Positions 23,343 through 36,869 are shown, numbered from the stretch's first letter. The stretch is DNA of 64,000 nucleotides from Zhengitettix transpicula (GCA_037074705.1 CM073593.1:59339501-59403500), one strand, 5' to 3'. The notes: generated by a model not told the origin, from the sequence alone. Numbers and translations: made by a program.

Positions 23343-24894
23343 TTAAAGCTAATTTTTAAGGTAAAAATAATGTCTTATAGCTATATCGTTTAGGAAATAT
23401 GATACTCCAAAATACATTGTTATTAATGAAAAAAAAATATATGTTGGCCAAACAATCTGAAAAGGTTCAATAACTGAGAATGCTTTTAATAAAATTTTAA
23501 ATCTGATTTGGTTACAACAGGAACGAAAACCAGTCCATGCATGCATTTTATATATTTTTTCATTATTATTTTATAAAAAATTAAATAAATTTGGAACCTA
23601 ACAATTTAACACACAATATTGATCACCCGATGAAGTGCAAAATTAGGGTTATTATATTCCAATAGCATTAATTTAATTGTCAATTATTAAACCTTTTCCG
23701 AATGTGTGGCAATTATATTAATTTATTGTCTCGTTATATGAGTGATATACGAGAGAAAGTTGAGACTATATAAAATTTGGACAGTTCATTGGACATTGTG
23801 AAGTGTTACTGAAAATAAATTAATAGCAAGAAATTAGCAAGAACAATTGAATGGAAAGTACATTAGTTGAAACTGAAGTTGATCATTAGAAGAAAATCCG
23901 ATAGTCGGCCTTATTCATGTAGTTGGGTCGTACAAAACTTTGTTGCTGAAGGAAATTTTTCCTAGTGTTTCTGAAAGAAATTCGTGAATGAAACAGGCTC
24001 GAGACGCACACATGTTGGAAGTACTCCAGCAGCCATCAGAAGCAGAAATCAAGCCGTCGTCATGCCCAATAAACCTGCACAGTTCTAACTTATTCACGAA
24101 CAATAATTCACGCTGGTGAATCAGACGAGGACAATAACCTAAAGAACTCTGTATTGCTTCCGTTACCATAGATTAGACAGTCATCAGTCCAGACTTCGAA
24201 ATTCTAGTATTATCAACCTCGGATTTTCTCGCATAAACTTCAGTTTATTCCAGACAATATTATTTTCTGTTATATTAATATGAATTTTGAGTAAAATTAA
24301 TTTTTACAATAAAATTCCGAAGTAATTGAAAACTTCCCCTCATCCCTCTATCCTTTGAAATATATTTTCGTTGTTTTCCTGCCCGCATATATTAAATACG
24401 GTGAGGCTAGGAGTACGAAATCAACAGACATTGAGTGACGTCATATCTCATGATTGGACCAGGGCTCAAGTACACGCACGGCAGAAAAAATATTTTATTG
24501 GTTCACCTTCTATACGAAACCGTAGTAAGTAATTTTTCACGTCAATAAAAATGTTGTCCGGAAAATATACATTCTTGATTGAGAATCTTCGAGTCGAGGC
24601 AATCGGTTAACTTACCATAACCATAGACGTGGATACGATCGCATAAAAAAACCGTCGGCCTAACAAACCATCAGCTTTATTTATTTTCATACGCTAGTTT
24701 TTGTCGACTTTATTGACACTTGGTTTTTAATGTAGAAAAGTCAAACGTGATGAAAATGTCAGACACCAGAGCCCATACACAAATTTGTGGGAGACAAAGA
24801 ATTAAAAAATGTCGATCGGTTCCATGATCTTGGAAGTCTTGAAGAACGATGCCTACCACTCCATGGAAATAAGGTCACTAACTATATGGCCGAG
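23343..24894. other. spacer
   Basis: No supported feature. Sequence near 24770-24890 may be the decayed upstream part of the LINE that follows. Confidence 0.4.
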
Positions 24895-25070
24895 ACAGCA
24901 AGAAATGAGCCCTACTGACAAGCAAATCGAATCTAGAATTGCGAAAGAACCTGCACAGCCTTGTATGGATCAGAAGCAACATTAAGAATCAGGGTGAAGA
25001 AATACCTTGAAAATCTTCAAATAGGGTGATGAAGAAGAATTGAAAAATTAAAAAATGGACATGTAAGGTA

Positions 25071-25082
25071 AAAACTGAAGAT
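25071..25082 (+). repeat. target-site duplication, left
   Basis: AAAACTGAAGAT, repeated at 25255-25266; part of the LINE coding sequence. Confidence 0.8.
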
Positions 25083-25254
25083 CAAAGATTGAAGATTGAA
25101 GACGTTCCCGGTGTAATTGTTGGATTAACAGTTCTCGGTTTTCACACAGGTATAATATATTAGGACTTCGTCTAGAAGAGGACAGAGCTATTAGTCGTCG
25201 AAACGTCGCGTCCTAATATATTATTCCCGTGTGAAAACCGAGAACTGTTCATCC
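25083..25254. mobile_element. foldback (MITE) inserted in the LINE
   Basis: Arms of 47 bp at 25120-25166 (TTGGATTAACAGTTCTCGGT...) and 25210-25256 (...ACCGAGAACTGTTCATCCAA) flank a 43-bp loop holding CGTCGAAACG. A perfect 12-bp direct repeat, AAAACTGAAGAT, lies at 25071-25082 and 25255-25266 and is the likely target-site duplication. The left flank adds 37 bp (25083-25119) not matched on the right, including TTCCCGGTG. The left terminus resembles sequence at 56250-56290. Confidence 0.85.
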
Positions 25255-25266
25255 AAAACTGAAGAT
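25255..25266 (+). repeat. target-site duplication, right
   Basis: AAAACTGAAGAT directly after the right arm; LINE coding resumes here. The last two bases of the hairpin arm overlap it. Confidence 0.8.
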
Positions 25267-25532
25267 GTTCTAAGAAGAGTAAATGAGTAGAGATCCATTT
25301 TGACTACAGTTTTTAAGAGAAAGGAAAACTGGATCGGTCATATCCTAAGGAGAGATTGATGACCCACGACAATGACGAAGGACACATGGTTAGAGTTCCA
25401 GGTTGTGGAAGAGTACAGCTACTAGACGGCTTGAAGGGAGAAAGCAAAAACTATTGGGCGATAGATATGGCAAGACAGAGAAGGAAATTAACAGACCAAG
25501 TCCAAGAACCTGTCAGTGAGCAGAACACTTAA

Positions 25533-28500
25533 TAATACTCTGAGTATTTTTAGCGTGTAGTGCTTCGTTGGAAACTGGCATCTTCGGATAGTTATAAAAT
25601 CATGGTGGCTCTCTTCCTAGAATATCGGACATGTTTCTGTAAGACACATTATTTAAATAAATCCTGGAGAAGATTACACATTTCTAATCCAAATTCGCTG
25701 ATAAGTTTAAGGATCTGTTTCGATCACGGTCGGCTTGACAGCCACCACGGATTAAATTTCCCTCAACGTAGCGTCAGGAAAAGGAAAAATAGCACCGATT
25801 GATTCCACTAATTGACAAATTTATATAAAGTTCTACATCGAAGCAGGAATAGTCCGCAGTAAACCTCATTCTGAAATTAGGCAGCTGTATGCAGAGTGCA
25901 TTCACGTCATGACGAAGATGCACGCCTGATCTCTGGAGACTTCAAAGCAGCCAACCACTGAATCATTGCGCCGTAAAGTTCCTCTACAGCGGCAGCAGGA
26001 CAAAGGAACTCGTATTTCAAACCGCTTTAAGTGTTCCAGCGATTGGTTTCTTCATTACTTTAAAGAGTATAATTCTGACCTAACTTCCGGTTTCCTTGAA
26101 AAGAAGGCATTTCAGGTAATTGAAGCAAAGTCTTTTCAGGTCCGTTATAGGCACGAACAATCATCACAGAGAGCTGCACTTATAATTTGAATTCTCATAG
26201 TCCATTCTATCTATATCGTGGCAGTTACCCAGCGATCGTATTGTTCAGATAAAAGCATTGGAACTATCATGCAATTAAATCTGTTCTTCAACAAATGAAT
26301 TTTTTCCCCTATGTTATTTTATAGAGTAATGACTGTGCTATAGTAATTTGGCTAGATTAAGGTTATCTGACTTACGAGTGATAAGCTGATAACATAGTGA
26401 AAATGATCTTGATTATTAAGATAAAAGAAATGTTTGGTCACGATCAACGTTCGTCAGTTTGCCAGTCACGACGCCATTTCAACGAGCCGACTTTAACTAC
26501 GGTCTTCAACATTTATTTACGGTGACAAGCTCAGAGAAAATAACCGCGACATTATGTCCCTTTAATATTACGTTACATGTGAAACAATTGACGAAGCGGC
26601 CGTCTGCATCCAATTCCTAGACAGTAGGAACCTATTTTAGGCATCGCTCAGTCGTGTCTGGTCGCCAAGCAAGCGGGACTTGGGACCTCACTGTTCAAAT
26701 ATGTATCGTGTTATCGAGGAAGATAAGGGGAAAATTGTAAAACAATGTACATCCTAAGTCCTTCGAGAACGACCTTATTCGTGGCTACGTTCAAACATGA
26801 CGAATACAGAGTTGGGAAAAATCAAGAAATTCCGTCTCATCCGTTTCGGAAAAATTCACGTAAAATTATGCGAACAATTACCATTTGAAATCGTAACAGC
26901 CTGTTCATGGACAACTTAAACAGACAGGAATAAATGGACGTTCATACACGCATAAAGATTATTCAAACTAGTGGTGAAGCACGAGCACCAATTTGAAGCC
27001 TAATACTCGTGTCATAATAAGTTAACTTATTTTGTTTCATGCGTTTGTCAAATTATAACTCCCCCAAAATAAGAGGTAACTTGATAGACATCACGGTGAA
27101 TCTGTAGCTTAGATAGCTTAGTTTTTTCATAATTTTTCAGTTCTAAAACCATGTAGTGGAAGTGAAGAAACCACACAAAATAACTATTTCGTTTTTGTAC
27201 TTTCTCTACAATTTGAAAAACTTTAGTACATTATTTCATTTTGAATTTTTAAGGATCCTTCTGCAATATTGCCACAATCATTTGTGCATAAAATATTTTT
27301 TAAAACACAATTTTCAATTTACAACAATCACATGTTCGAATAAAAATTATTGTAAGCACTATTTACCATTATCCGATTGACGTATGTCATTATATAACCT
27401 TCAATTATTCCATTATAAAATATTCGTATATATTAACTCTCCAAAAATTAATTTAGAAAATTATTAAAAATTTCATTTTACAAACTGCATAAAATAATCT
27501 CCAAGTTTCACAACGTGAACTCATCAGTGACCGTCCCTCATGACCACTCGTTTATTTCTCTTGACGCCGTTTTATTCAAATCTATTCCCAATGAATAGTG
27601 AATAACAGTTTCAAAACCAGCCCATATTCATCCAAAACATAAATAAATAAGTCAAAATTAAATTAAGGAAACAACTAAAAAAATTTTCGCGGCATTTTCG
27701 AAGCAACATTAAATCGTGCAAATTACAAGTCATTCCATCTTAAAGAACAAAAATAACCCTTTATCTACGAGGGTTGTATTATCATGGAATTTCAGTAGTT
27801 TTAGTGAAGGTGACTCAAGATTTGTAAAAGGCTAAATCTCATTACCTTTCCTGTTTACCTCGGCATGACGAAACAAGGAAGAAGGAAACGGGAAGCCCTC
27901 GACAGAAATGCAAACATTGGATGAATATTTTTCTTGGATTGTTGAAGGTCTCCAGGATTTATTCAGACGAAAGTAATCATGAACATGCAAATATATATAT
28001 AGTATATAACATGCTGGATCAGGGCCATATTCGATAATTATGATACTGAAGAACTCAAAATGAACGCAGAGCCAATTTAAAATACGTGAACTACATAATT
28101 CAGGTGAATATTACAAATATATCCATATTTTGGTAATATAAATTCGTCTCAGTGACTTTTGCAATTTCCAACATTATAAGTTTGAAAGCATCATTCCTGA
28201 CCTCTTGTGCTTGGTGTGAGGCACCTTGATGCAACCTTCAGCTAAATAGTTTGGAAAACGCAATAAACGTCACAGTATATACCTCTGCCGTCAAAACTAA
28301 GAAACGACAGTTAAATATTTATGGTAATTCAGGAATAATACACAGTGTCTCTTCCGACGTTCGAGGGAACAGTCAATATTTTTCAAAGGCTCAAAATATG
28401 TATGTTTGAATGGTACACGACGTGCCTCTAAATCATTAACGTTAACGTCTCAAACATGTAAATATTCTTAAATAATTTGTACCAACGTTTTGAGAACCCC

Positions 28501-31500
28501 AGAAACTAAATTGTGAATTACTTTGACCAGGTTCATTCAACATTTTTGCAGGTAGTTATGATTAAGTCTAAAATTGCAAGGACATGATTGTCTAATTATA
28601 AATTCAGATTTTTGTTTGCTTTACAGGTGGATTTCGGTAACGACTGCGGTTGTAAAAAAAATTAATACAACATGCTGGTCATTTTCCAGCGGAGGGTATC
28701 CGCGTCTCGGGTGAGACTCGACAAGCCGAAAGTGACAAGCGTCGGAGAGAGATGGTCGTCAGTGCAATTAACTATTCTGAGAGTGGCCTCGAGGGTATGC
28801 GCATTAAGACCAGCACACATGGCCAGCTCGATAGGCCGTGATGGATAGCCACACAAAATAGCACGGGCTTGGCTTTCCGATCCAGAACATCGACAATGCG
28901 GTCATCAGCGAGTCAGCCTCGGAACTTGCGTGCTCTGCAGACCTGACAGTTTGCAACTATCAAAAAATTAAAATAAGATCTGACAGTGTGGGAAGAAAAA
29001 GAGTCGAAAGCCGAACTTCTCGAAATGTATGTTTAAAAGCAACATAAGTCTGTCGGACGATCATGGAAAACTGGTCGCGCGGGTTGGAATCGTTAGAGTG
29101 GAGAAGATACAGAATAAAACCTGAAGGCTGTATTCGCACTAAAAGGCAAATAAATACTGGAGAGGAGGGAAATGAAAAGATTTAAGTTTTATTTGAATTT
29201 TCATCTGCTCATGAAGTGAATAAAAAATTGTTTTCGGTGTTCGAAATCGTCCACATTCATAAGAATCGAACAGGGGGACGACGAATCGTCGCGAGAAATC
29301 ATTCAATGGTGAATACATCAATAGAAATGCATTTATATGGGATCTGACATTTTTCGATCCACTCTTATAATAACTGTGTGGATATGTATACGGCTGCTCC
29401 AATACTTGGATTCGTTTCGGAAGTCATTTAGTGCTAACCTTTCGGGAATCTTAGATTGATCGTATATTGGGACGGCTTAAAATGCAAATTTTTTACTCAT
29501 TACCATAATGGAAAACCCCTGGAACTAGGTAGATAATCAACGTCGCCCTGAACTCTTTTCACATTTACGTACGGTTCATCGGTTCGGAATTACGAGTTCA
29601 ATATTAACATCAATTATAATTTCATTTAGTGTTGATTCAACGAAACCGATTTATTCGACTAAAAAGAAAATTTCTATCAAACAATCAATTTAATTAATTT
29701 CTAATTTTTCTAAGAAGAAATTATAAAATCAAATCATACAAATGCAGCGTATGACTCATCGCAATTTTACAACAAAATCAAAATATTTATATGAAATAAT
29801 ACTGACTGAAAGTGAAGTAAAGAGACATGTTTAATTAAGTCCACTTTTGTATTCCATGTATTATTCAATAACTTGAGAACCTTTTTGTGCTTTTAACATG
29901 ATGCTTTTCTCGACTATATTTCACGTCTGTAAATACATATTTGAAAAGGGAAGCATGCTTTGAATAGTAAACGTTTCATACTGTTTCTGTGATTTTTTTT
30001 TATGAAGAACGCCTGACAAATTGCAGAGATTACCACGCGAAGTGGTATTTTGCAAAAGCACTTATTCCGATGAAACCCTACTTACGTTTGTGATTCGTAA
30101 GACAGCACAACCACTTCTCTTGCGAATTTTCTGGAGTGTGTCTGAAAAGAGACTCTTCGGCTGCCAGGTCAGGGAATATAAAATATTTGAACATACGAAA
30201 CACGTAATTAATCTTTTGTGATACGAAATAAGAGAGGCCCTGTCTACGTGATGAGTAAGAGTTTTACTGAGCGCAGAATGTAGTGGCGTGAAGGAGAAAT
30301 AAAACGAAGTCAAAGCAATTCAAGAAATAAAACTGTCGTTAAGTCTCGTCTTTCATTTCGGAGAATGTGGAAATTTAGAAGGCGTTAAAAGGCAGAGAAT
30401 GATTTAAAAACAAGAACCAAAGTGTTAAAAAAATATTGAGGCGATCATTATTCTGGGATTTGTGCTCATTTTTATTGTTGTTGCTGAGAAGAGAGAAAAT
30501 AAAGAGGGAAAATTTTCCTTTTTTCCCGTTAAATTTAGTCGAAATTAATTGTTTAACTTGACAGTACACTTTGATACAAAAATTACAAAACATGGGAGCA
30601 TGAATAATTTTCATATCATCATCAACATGAGAAGTAAATTCAAGGAAATATACTATCGTGAAGCATCACCACTCAAAGTCACGATTCATGTAGCTTTCAC
30701 GGAAATATAAAATAGATTCCACGTAAAAAATTTTGGGTTATATTTCAATAGGGGTTGATAATTTTGAAATTAAAAAATTACAGTTTCATTTTTTGATATA
30801 ATTCCTGATGATGGGCGAAGTTTGTCAAAGAACACCACAGTCAAAACTTGGCCCACTGAAATAGCACAGCTATAGACGAGAGATGAGCCATGTCAAACTA
30901 GTATAACTGTAGGATTAATTAACATTGTCAGCAATGATTTTAATGAGGGAAAGTCTACTGAAAATATTATAGTCAATTGAAGTTTGAGAAAATAGTAAGC
31001 GTCTATTATATATCTAAAATGAAGAGAATTATATACAGAATGAAGTGTGTTCCAAGACAATTAGTATAAGTAAAATTTGAATATGCGGACTCGTCGGAAA
31101 ATACTTCGAAGCCTCACGACACCATGCCCAAAAATGTTTTCTTGATGAAACAACACTGACACCGTAGCGGGAGGATATTTATCGCGAACTACATTGTCCT
31201 AGTTAAGTGGATAAGATAAAAATGTAGTTGACAAACAATGGAAAACCCCGATACAAACTTCGCCGATATTACCTTTATTCAGCGCGCCTTTTTACATACG
31301 CCCTTCGCACGGTCTGTCCACTAAATTTAAGTTTCAACAAATTCTTTTTTCTTCCATTCTGAAGCTACTTGGTAATAGGTGATGGTAATACTAAATATTT
31401 ATACTTTAAAAATATTTTTTTCTGTCGCTCTTATTTCATACAACGTGAACTCACCACTACTCCGACGAAAGAGTGTTTCCTATCGCCCGAAGTAACAGTG

Positions 31501-31899
31501 GTGAAATGTATGAAAACAGTGAATGTGTAGTTGTGTTTCTGTGACTAAAAAGTGAATAAAAATAATGGCAAAATCCCAAATACAAAATGGATTTCAATAA
31601 TTTTTTTTCAGCCAAGAAATTTGATAGACGTTTAAATTTTTTAGGTTAAACATTGTTTATTGAAATTTAAACATTTCTTTCAATAATAATGTGTCTAAAG
31701 CGGTCCCTAAATGACATGTAGTATTTTAACTTACGTATTATATGAAATGTTGAACATTTCTAAATAAATATTCTGACTTTGCCATTTGCTACTAATTTTA
31801 ACTTAATATAAGTCAGACATTTGTTTAATTATTAATTTTAATATTTTTAAAGTTTTTAACGTTTATGAACGGTTTTCGACCTCCTGTTTAGCTATAGAT
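25533..31899. other. long spacer
   Basis: More than 6 kb with no recognisable gene or repeat. GC-richer patches at about 26440-26720 and 28670-28960 contain only short frames. Could be intronic. Confidence 0.45.
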
Positions 31900-32126
31900 C
31901 CTACGAGTTTTCGTTTCTTTACTGATTTTAAAATATACTATTTTGTATATTTTTAATATTTTCTTTTGTGTGTTTTCTCACTTCTGTGTGTGTGTTGAAT
32001 GTGTTTCTCTCTAATTTCCATATTTTTATGCTACGCATGTACTTCAGAGTTGCGATTGCTTTCTATGTAATTCTTCGACTTGTCCTATTTCCTCAGTAGA
32101 GAATAAATAACTGAATCTGAATCTAA
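31900..32126 (+). repeat. possible LINE 3' untranslated end
   Basis: Ends with GAGAATAAATAACTGAATCT followed by GAATCT. A polyadenylation-like AATAAA closed by a short CTGAAT/GAATCT tandem is a common terminus of arthropod non-LTR elements. No coding sequence accompanies it, so the call rests on this terminus only. Confidence 0.4.
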
Positions 32127-32272
32127 TTTAAAAATAAGTCACCTATCGCAGTTACCACACCAATTTATTTCAATTAGAAATATTGTAACCGCTATAAAAT
32201 CAAACACGAATAATGTTTATTATTAACGCAACTAACGTCTGTAAAAAAAATTAACACACGTAATTAACAGTA

Positions 32273-32549
32273 TAATAGAAAATAATTTTGAACGGACACA
32301 ATTTTAAAGTGCTTAGACGTTTCGAACAGCAGTTGTGGTCTTAGTCAATACTAAAGCCAGACTGAAATAATATGACCAATAAACACACGATGTAAACTGT
32401 ATTAAGTAATCTGTATTATCTTGCTTTTACATTCTTTGAAATTTTATTACATTTGGTGATATTATTTCAATTTGACAAAAATCAAAACTGCTGATCGAAA
32501 CGTCTACTAACATTAAAATTGCATACAGCTCAAATTATTTTCTATTATT
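32273..32549. mobile_element. foldback element with 65-70 bp arms
   Basis: The left arm 32273-32341 (TAATAGAAAATAATTTT... TAGACGTTTCGAACAGCAGT) pairs with the right arm 32481-32549 (ACTGCTGATCGAAACGTCTA ... AAATTATTTTCTATTA). The 140-bp interior is AT-rich and non-coding. The core again carries ACGTTTCG facing inwards. Confidence 0.8.
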
Positions 32550-32939
32550 GTCTGGTATACGAGTCGTTGATTATTTTTAACTAATATGTATTAGTCGATT
32601 TTTACACATGAATATGGCCGATAGCTCCTCGTTTAATTTTATCAAGGCGACAATTTATCTAATTGAAATATATAGGTTTGAGGGCTTTAATTAGGTGGCA
32701 GTTTTTGTACCTTCTACCAGTCTTGGAATGTTAATTGAATAATTCTAAATACAATATAAATAATTGTTCCAGCAGAGACTAAATATCCGTGCCTTAGGGT
32801 AAGTTAAATTTACCGGTCGTAAACCTGCATAGAAAATACACAAACACACCGAAGGAACAAAATTGAAAACTGAAGAAAACTACTGTAAAAGTACTGTAGT
32901 TGTGCATATTGGGAAAAATTCCATAATTTTTCAATTTCG
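32550..32939. other. AT-rich spacer
   Basis: Nothing supported. Confidence 0.5.
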
Positions 32940-33330
32940 GCGTACCGATGGGCAAAGTAATTAGGGACTTGCGCATGCGTCCTCCGCCGCTACTGACCGA
33001 CGATTCTGGGAGGCCCAATGCCAACCCTTTTTCTTATAAATTTGAAAATAATTAAATTGATCATGGCGTCGGCCTGAGAAGACGTTTTCCAAAGAAGGAA
33101 GGCACGTGAAATCGGAGCCGACTGAGCGAGCTGGCTGGGCTGGTGCAGCTGAGCGACGCATGGCCAGAGCTGTACCTGCTATTTCTGAAGCCGTCAGTCA
33201 TTTGCGTGCTGAAGATAACAGAACGACTCTCCTGCCGCTGCTACTAACTGCCAGGCGCATGTGCAATCGTCCCCTATCATTGCCAATTCAACTACCTGCG
33301 CCACTTTTATAGGGCACTTTAACTGGCGTT
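32940..33330. promoter_or_regulatory. CpG-richer patch with an NRF-1/Ewg-like site
   Basis: A GC-rich island in AT-rich DNA. It contains TTGCGCATGCGTCC at 32969-32982, matching 10 of 12 positions of the NRF-1 family consensus YGCGCAYGCGCR, and a second GGCGCATGTGCA near 33254. NRF-1 family sites sit in promoters in animals. A 68-codon plus-strand frame at 33106-33312 (Ala/Arg/Leu-rich) lies downstream but has no identifiable domain, so the transcription direction is unknown. Confidence 0.35.
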
Positions 33331-33689
33331 CCAATTCCCATTTTGAAGAGCACGCGCGCAGAATGTTGAAGTGCCACTTCTAGAAATCTATTGACAGAAT
33401 ATCTGCTATTTAATTTTTTTTTTCATGCTTAAACATTAATAGTCCTTATATACTGCCGACTCATTTTCTTTCCACATTTAGTGACCATCAACTCGGTCCG
33501 TGTAGTCTTCTTACTGTCCCTTTACGTATCTATTAAACAACCGTAATTTTGTTTATTATTCTTTGTATTTCAGTACAGTATTAAATCCCCACCAGTCTAT
33601 TCATAGTGCCGTGTGTTATGACCGCTTCAATTTTAAGATTTTTTATGTATTCCGTGTCTATGTATTCCATATCTATACCTATCATCAAA

Positions 33690-33975
33690 GCCATTGACCT
33701 TTATGTGACAAGAATTGAAAAAATTTACGCCTGACTAAAAATTAATAATAATAAAGATAGTCAAATACAGACAAAATAAGTGATAATATAATTACCACAC
33801 TTCGTTTGTGATCCTTGCCCATTTCTTCAGGTGCTAAGAAGAGTCTAGAGCGACACAACTGCACTCGTCAGTTGTCAAAACTCAAAAGCTTTTGACAAGG
33901 ATCCCAGAAACAACGTTGTGTGGTATTTATATTATCACTTATTTTGGGTGTATTTGGTTTTCTTTATTATTATTA
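33690..33975. mobile_element. inverted duplication of the PLE 3' tail
   Basis: The left half is the PLE 3' tail on the minus strand: TTTACGCCTGA (about 33723), AAAGATAGTCAAATACAGAC and ACACAACTGCACTCGTCAGT. The right half, from about 33890, is the same tail on the plus strand (AAGGATCCCAGAAAC, GTGTGGTATTTATATTATCA). The arms 33744-33800 and 33918-33974 match at roughly 50 of 57 positions. Near the join lies the palindrome TCAAAAGCTTTTGA (33882-33895). No coding sequence is present. Confidence 0.8.
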
Positions 33976-35014
33976 CTTAATATGAACACCCCAAAAGCGT
34001 AGAAACCCCTCACATTGCTTTTTGATATCCCAAAGCAATGGGTCTTATTATCGTAATGACTCTAACCAGACTAAGATTTTTTTAAATGAAATAATAAGAC
34101 GAAAACCAAATAGACTGAAATGGACCGACATGGATTTCAATTTGACGTATGAGCTTACCAAAATTTCTAATATTGGCATGCACCAGTCGAATTATCCGAT
34201 TTTACAGTCTTCCAGATATATACTATGATGAAAAGAGCTTTAAATGTTGTTTCGAGTAATGTCAAACAAGTATTATTATTATTCCTGTACTTTTGGCCAG
34301 GAGCGAGATCTTAACATTTCATCGGAGCTACTGGGCGAATTAAAAACTGGCACCACGAATAAAACTAAAGACAGCTTCAAATATCAGCGCACAGAAAACC
34401 TTGAACAGCTTTTTTGTATCAAATTGTATACATACATTTTATGAACTCTGAACAAACTTTGGGTTTGAAGACGATAGCCTGGTAGACTGATGTTGGAAGA
34501 CGAAAAGGAGGTTAGTGTCCGCAGTAAGTACGTTTTGTAATATTAGTCTTGGAATTTTTTTTTTCCCCGTGATGAACTCTATGCGCATTATTCTCTGGAT
34601 TTTACGGAAGAAAGCGGACGTTGGAGTCATAAGGAAATGACCTTGCATTTGTGTTTGGGGGATGCAGCCCAATTAGCATAATTTACAACGCATAATGAAT
34701 GAGGACGGTTTCGAAATGTGCTCGACTGAACCTCAGTAGGCAGTCGATTTTATCATGGTAAAGGAATAGTTTTCTTCGTCCGTCATATATACTACTGAAA
34801 AATGTCCGTTTCCCCTGTCCCCTCGTCCCACGCCTGTTAGCATATAATTATTATTCGGCTGAGATAAACAGTTTATTTCAGTTTTGATGAACTGTACCAG
34901 AGACTGATTTCCCGACCATAATGTATAAATCATGTAGTAATATTAATGTTAAAACGACATTTATAAGAAGTTTTAAATTCAAATTTACTTAGTTTAAGTT
35001 CCTTTCTTTTTTTA
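33976..35014. other. spacer
   Basis: Short frames only (34022-34228 and 34244-34444 plus; 34439-34672 minus), none with recognisable motifs. Confidence 0.45.
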
Positions 35015-35095
35015 GTTTGTCTGTTGTAAAGGTCGTTTTATCATTATTATTTTCAACAGGCGTTAAATTTTTTCTTTTTTAAATTCATGTAATGT
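35015..35095 (+). repeat. PLE 3' tail fragment
   Basis: CATTATTATTTTCAACAGGC followed by GTTAAATTTTTTC matches the distal part of the PLE tail at about 1705-1740. Short and isolated. Confidence 0.5.
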
Positions 35096-36866
35096 AGCCA
35101 TTGCATCAATTTAGAGACAAATGTCAGAATTAGTAAGAACCGAGATTTAGAGCAGATGAATACTTTATAATATTCGACTCCCACGTATAATTAAACTGCC
35201 GTCGACGGACATTTAATTATTCGGATATTGACTAAAAACGTGTAAGTACAGTTTTAGTTAAAAATTTTCATTTTTGGACGATATATAATTCGGAACGTTT
35301 TCTTAAAATAAACTCATTCGGAAATCCCGATAGAGTTTATCTGAAGTACAAATATATGTATTTCATAATTGGGTCCACTGATCAAGGAACAAAATATATT
35401 GAAAATCAATAATGGATAATAATTCACGTTAGCATAATTTTTTTAAATTAAAAAAGTAATATTAAAGGTTCTAATTTTTAAGAAAAATCGATCTACGTAT
35501 TGTACATTTCATATTTAATTATCAGAGAGTAATATGAGTGACACGACACATGTCGAAGGCGCCAACAACGAAATTAAAAAAATAAATGCTTTGAAAGTAA
35601 AAGTTTCATTTATTTTTATGAATTATTAAAACCTGTATTTACTAATAAATTGAAGTAAATTATAAAAATGTACAAATATTCTATATATATAAAACTAATA
35701 TTTACTCAATATAAATTTTAATGAATCATTAAGGCATTGACAACCAAAATTAATGCGTGGATTACCTAATCAAGGTCGTATTGCATTAAATAATTTATGA
35801 TATTACAATCTTAATGAATTAAATATCGTTATTAATTCTTTGAATTTTTATTATAATTATATTAAGCTACAAAACTGTGAGAAAACTAATAAAAGTTCAA
35901 AATTAAGTAAAACATTAATTGACGTTAGTATATATATTGTAATACACAATAATAAGAATTAATTAAATGGAACAACTATTAAATTTTCGCCACTCGTTGG
36001 CACGCCAAAATGTAATGATAAATTATGAACAATTAAGTAAAAGGAATTTACTGTAATGAAAAATTATCTAATGATAGAGCATGAATAAAACATTTATTGC
36101 AACTGACCCAACAATTAATTTATTTATAAACAAATACTTTACATTTACAAAACAATTACTCGCCGATCTTTACAACAATTTTTGTTATACATAAATGAAA
36201 CTTTCCCCTTATCTCAGGATCTTTACTGGGCCATTTAAATAAAGAATATTTATTCGCCTTTTAAACTATCAATTTACAGCTTACTATTGCCAAATATTTT
36301 AATAAAAAATCGAAATAAAATCGAAATCTGACCATATTCTACCTTTAATATAACGTTTATACTTTAATTTAAAATGGTTTATAACTCACTGTTTTTGTTC
36401 TTGTACGAGGGCAATTGGAGAGGTTCAGCAACACACTCACTTCAAACAAATTACGAACAGGCTATTTTACACTTTTTTTTAACTGTTAGACTTTTACTAT
36501 TGGCGGCACCTTGCAGGATTCCTCCTCGTCGATTCTCAATATAGTTTGGCGGAACACTCAGAGACGTTTCTGAATGAATATCTGGATTGACGCTGTCGTT
36601 TCTTACTGATTTTAATATTTTATATCCTCTCGACTATACGTCCACTCTTTATAATTTTTGACCGCCGACTGCTAAATTCGAATTATTCTGTGCTCAGCAC
36701 TGTCTCGTCGCTGACTGCTCACTCCACCAACTTACGCGCGCAAGGTCTCAACAATACCTTGCCTGTTCATATTCTCGTCCATTATTGTATCTTTGTGAGT
36801 GTTTGCCGGTAACTATTCCAGTTTAACAGTTTATAATTATTAACTCTTAATTGCCCTTTAATTATT

Positions 36867-36869
<3 letters not shown>
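35096..36869. other. very AT-rich spacer
   Basis: No supported feature. Confidence 0.5.

Larger units (their letters stand above)
24895..25532 (+). pseudogene. LINE ORF2 3' part, decayed and split by a foldback element
   Basis: Fragments of a non-LTR retrotransposon RT C-terminal region occur in order. ALYGSEATLRIR lies at about 24959-24994, corresponding to the LYGSETW signature. KWTCKVKTED follows up to 25082, then (after the insertion) EDVLRRVNE from about 25261, and KRKENWIGHILRRD near 25320. VQLLDGLKGESKNYW and MARQRRKL lead to a TAA at 25530-25532. Several stops and frame changes separate the blocks, so it cannot encode protein. Removing the segment 25083-25266 joins VKTED to VLRRVNE in one frame, as the family consensus expects. 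The 5' boundary is uncertain. Confidence 0.85.
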
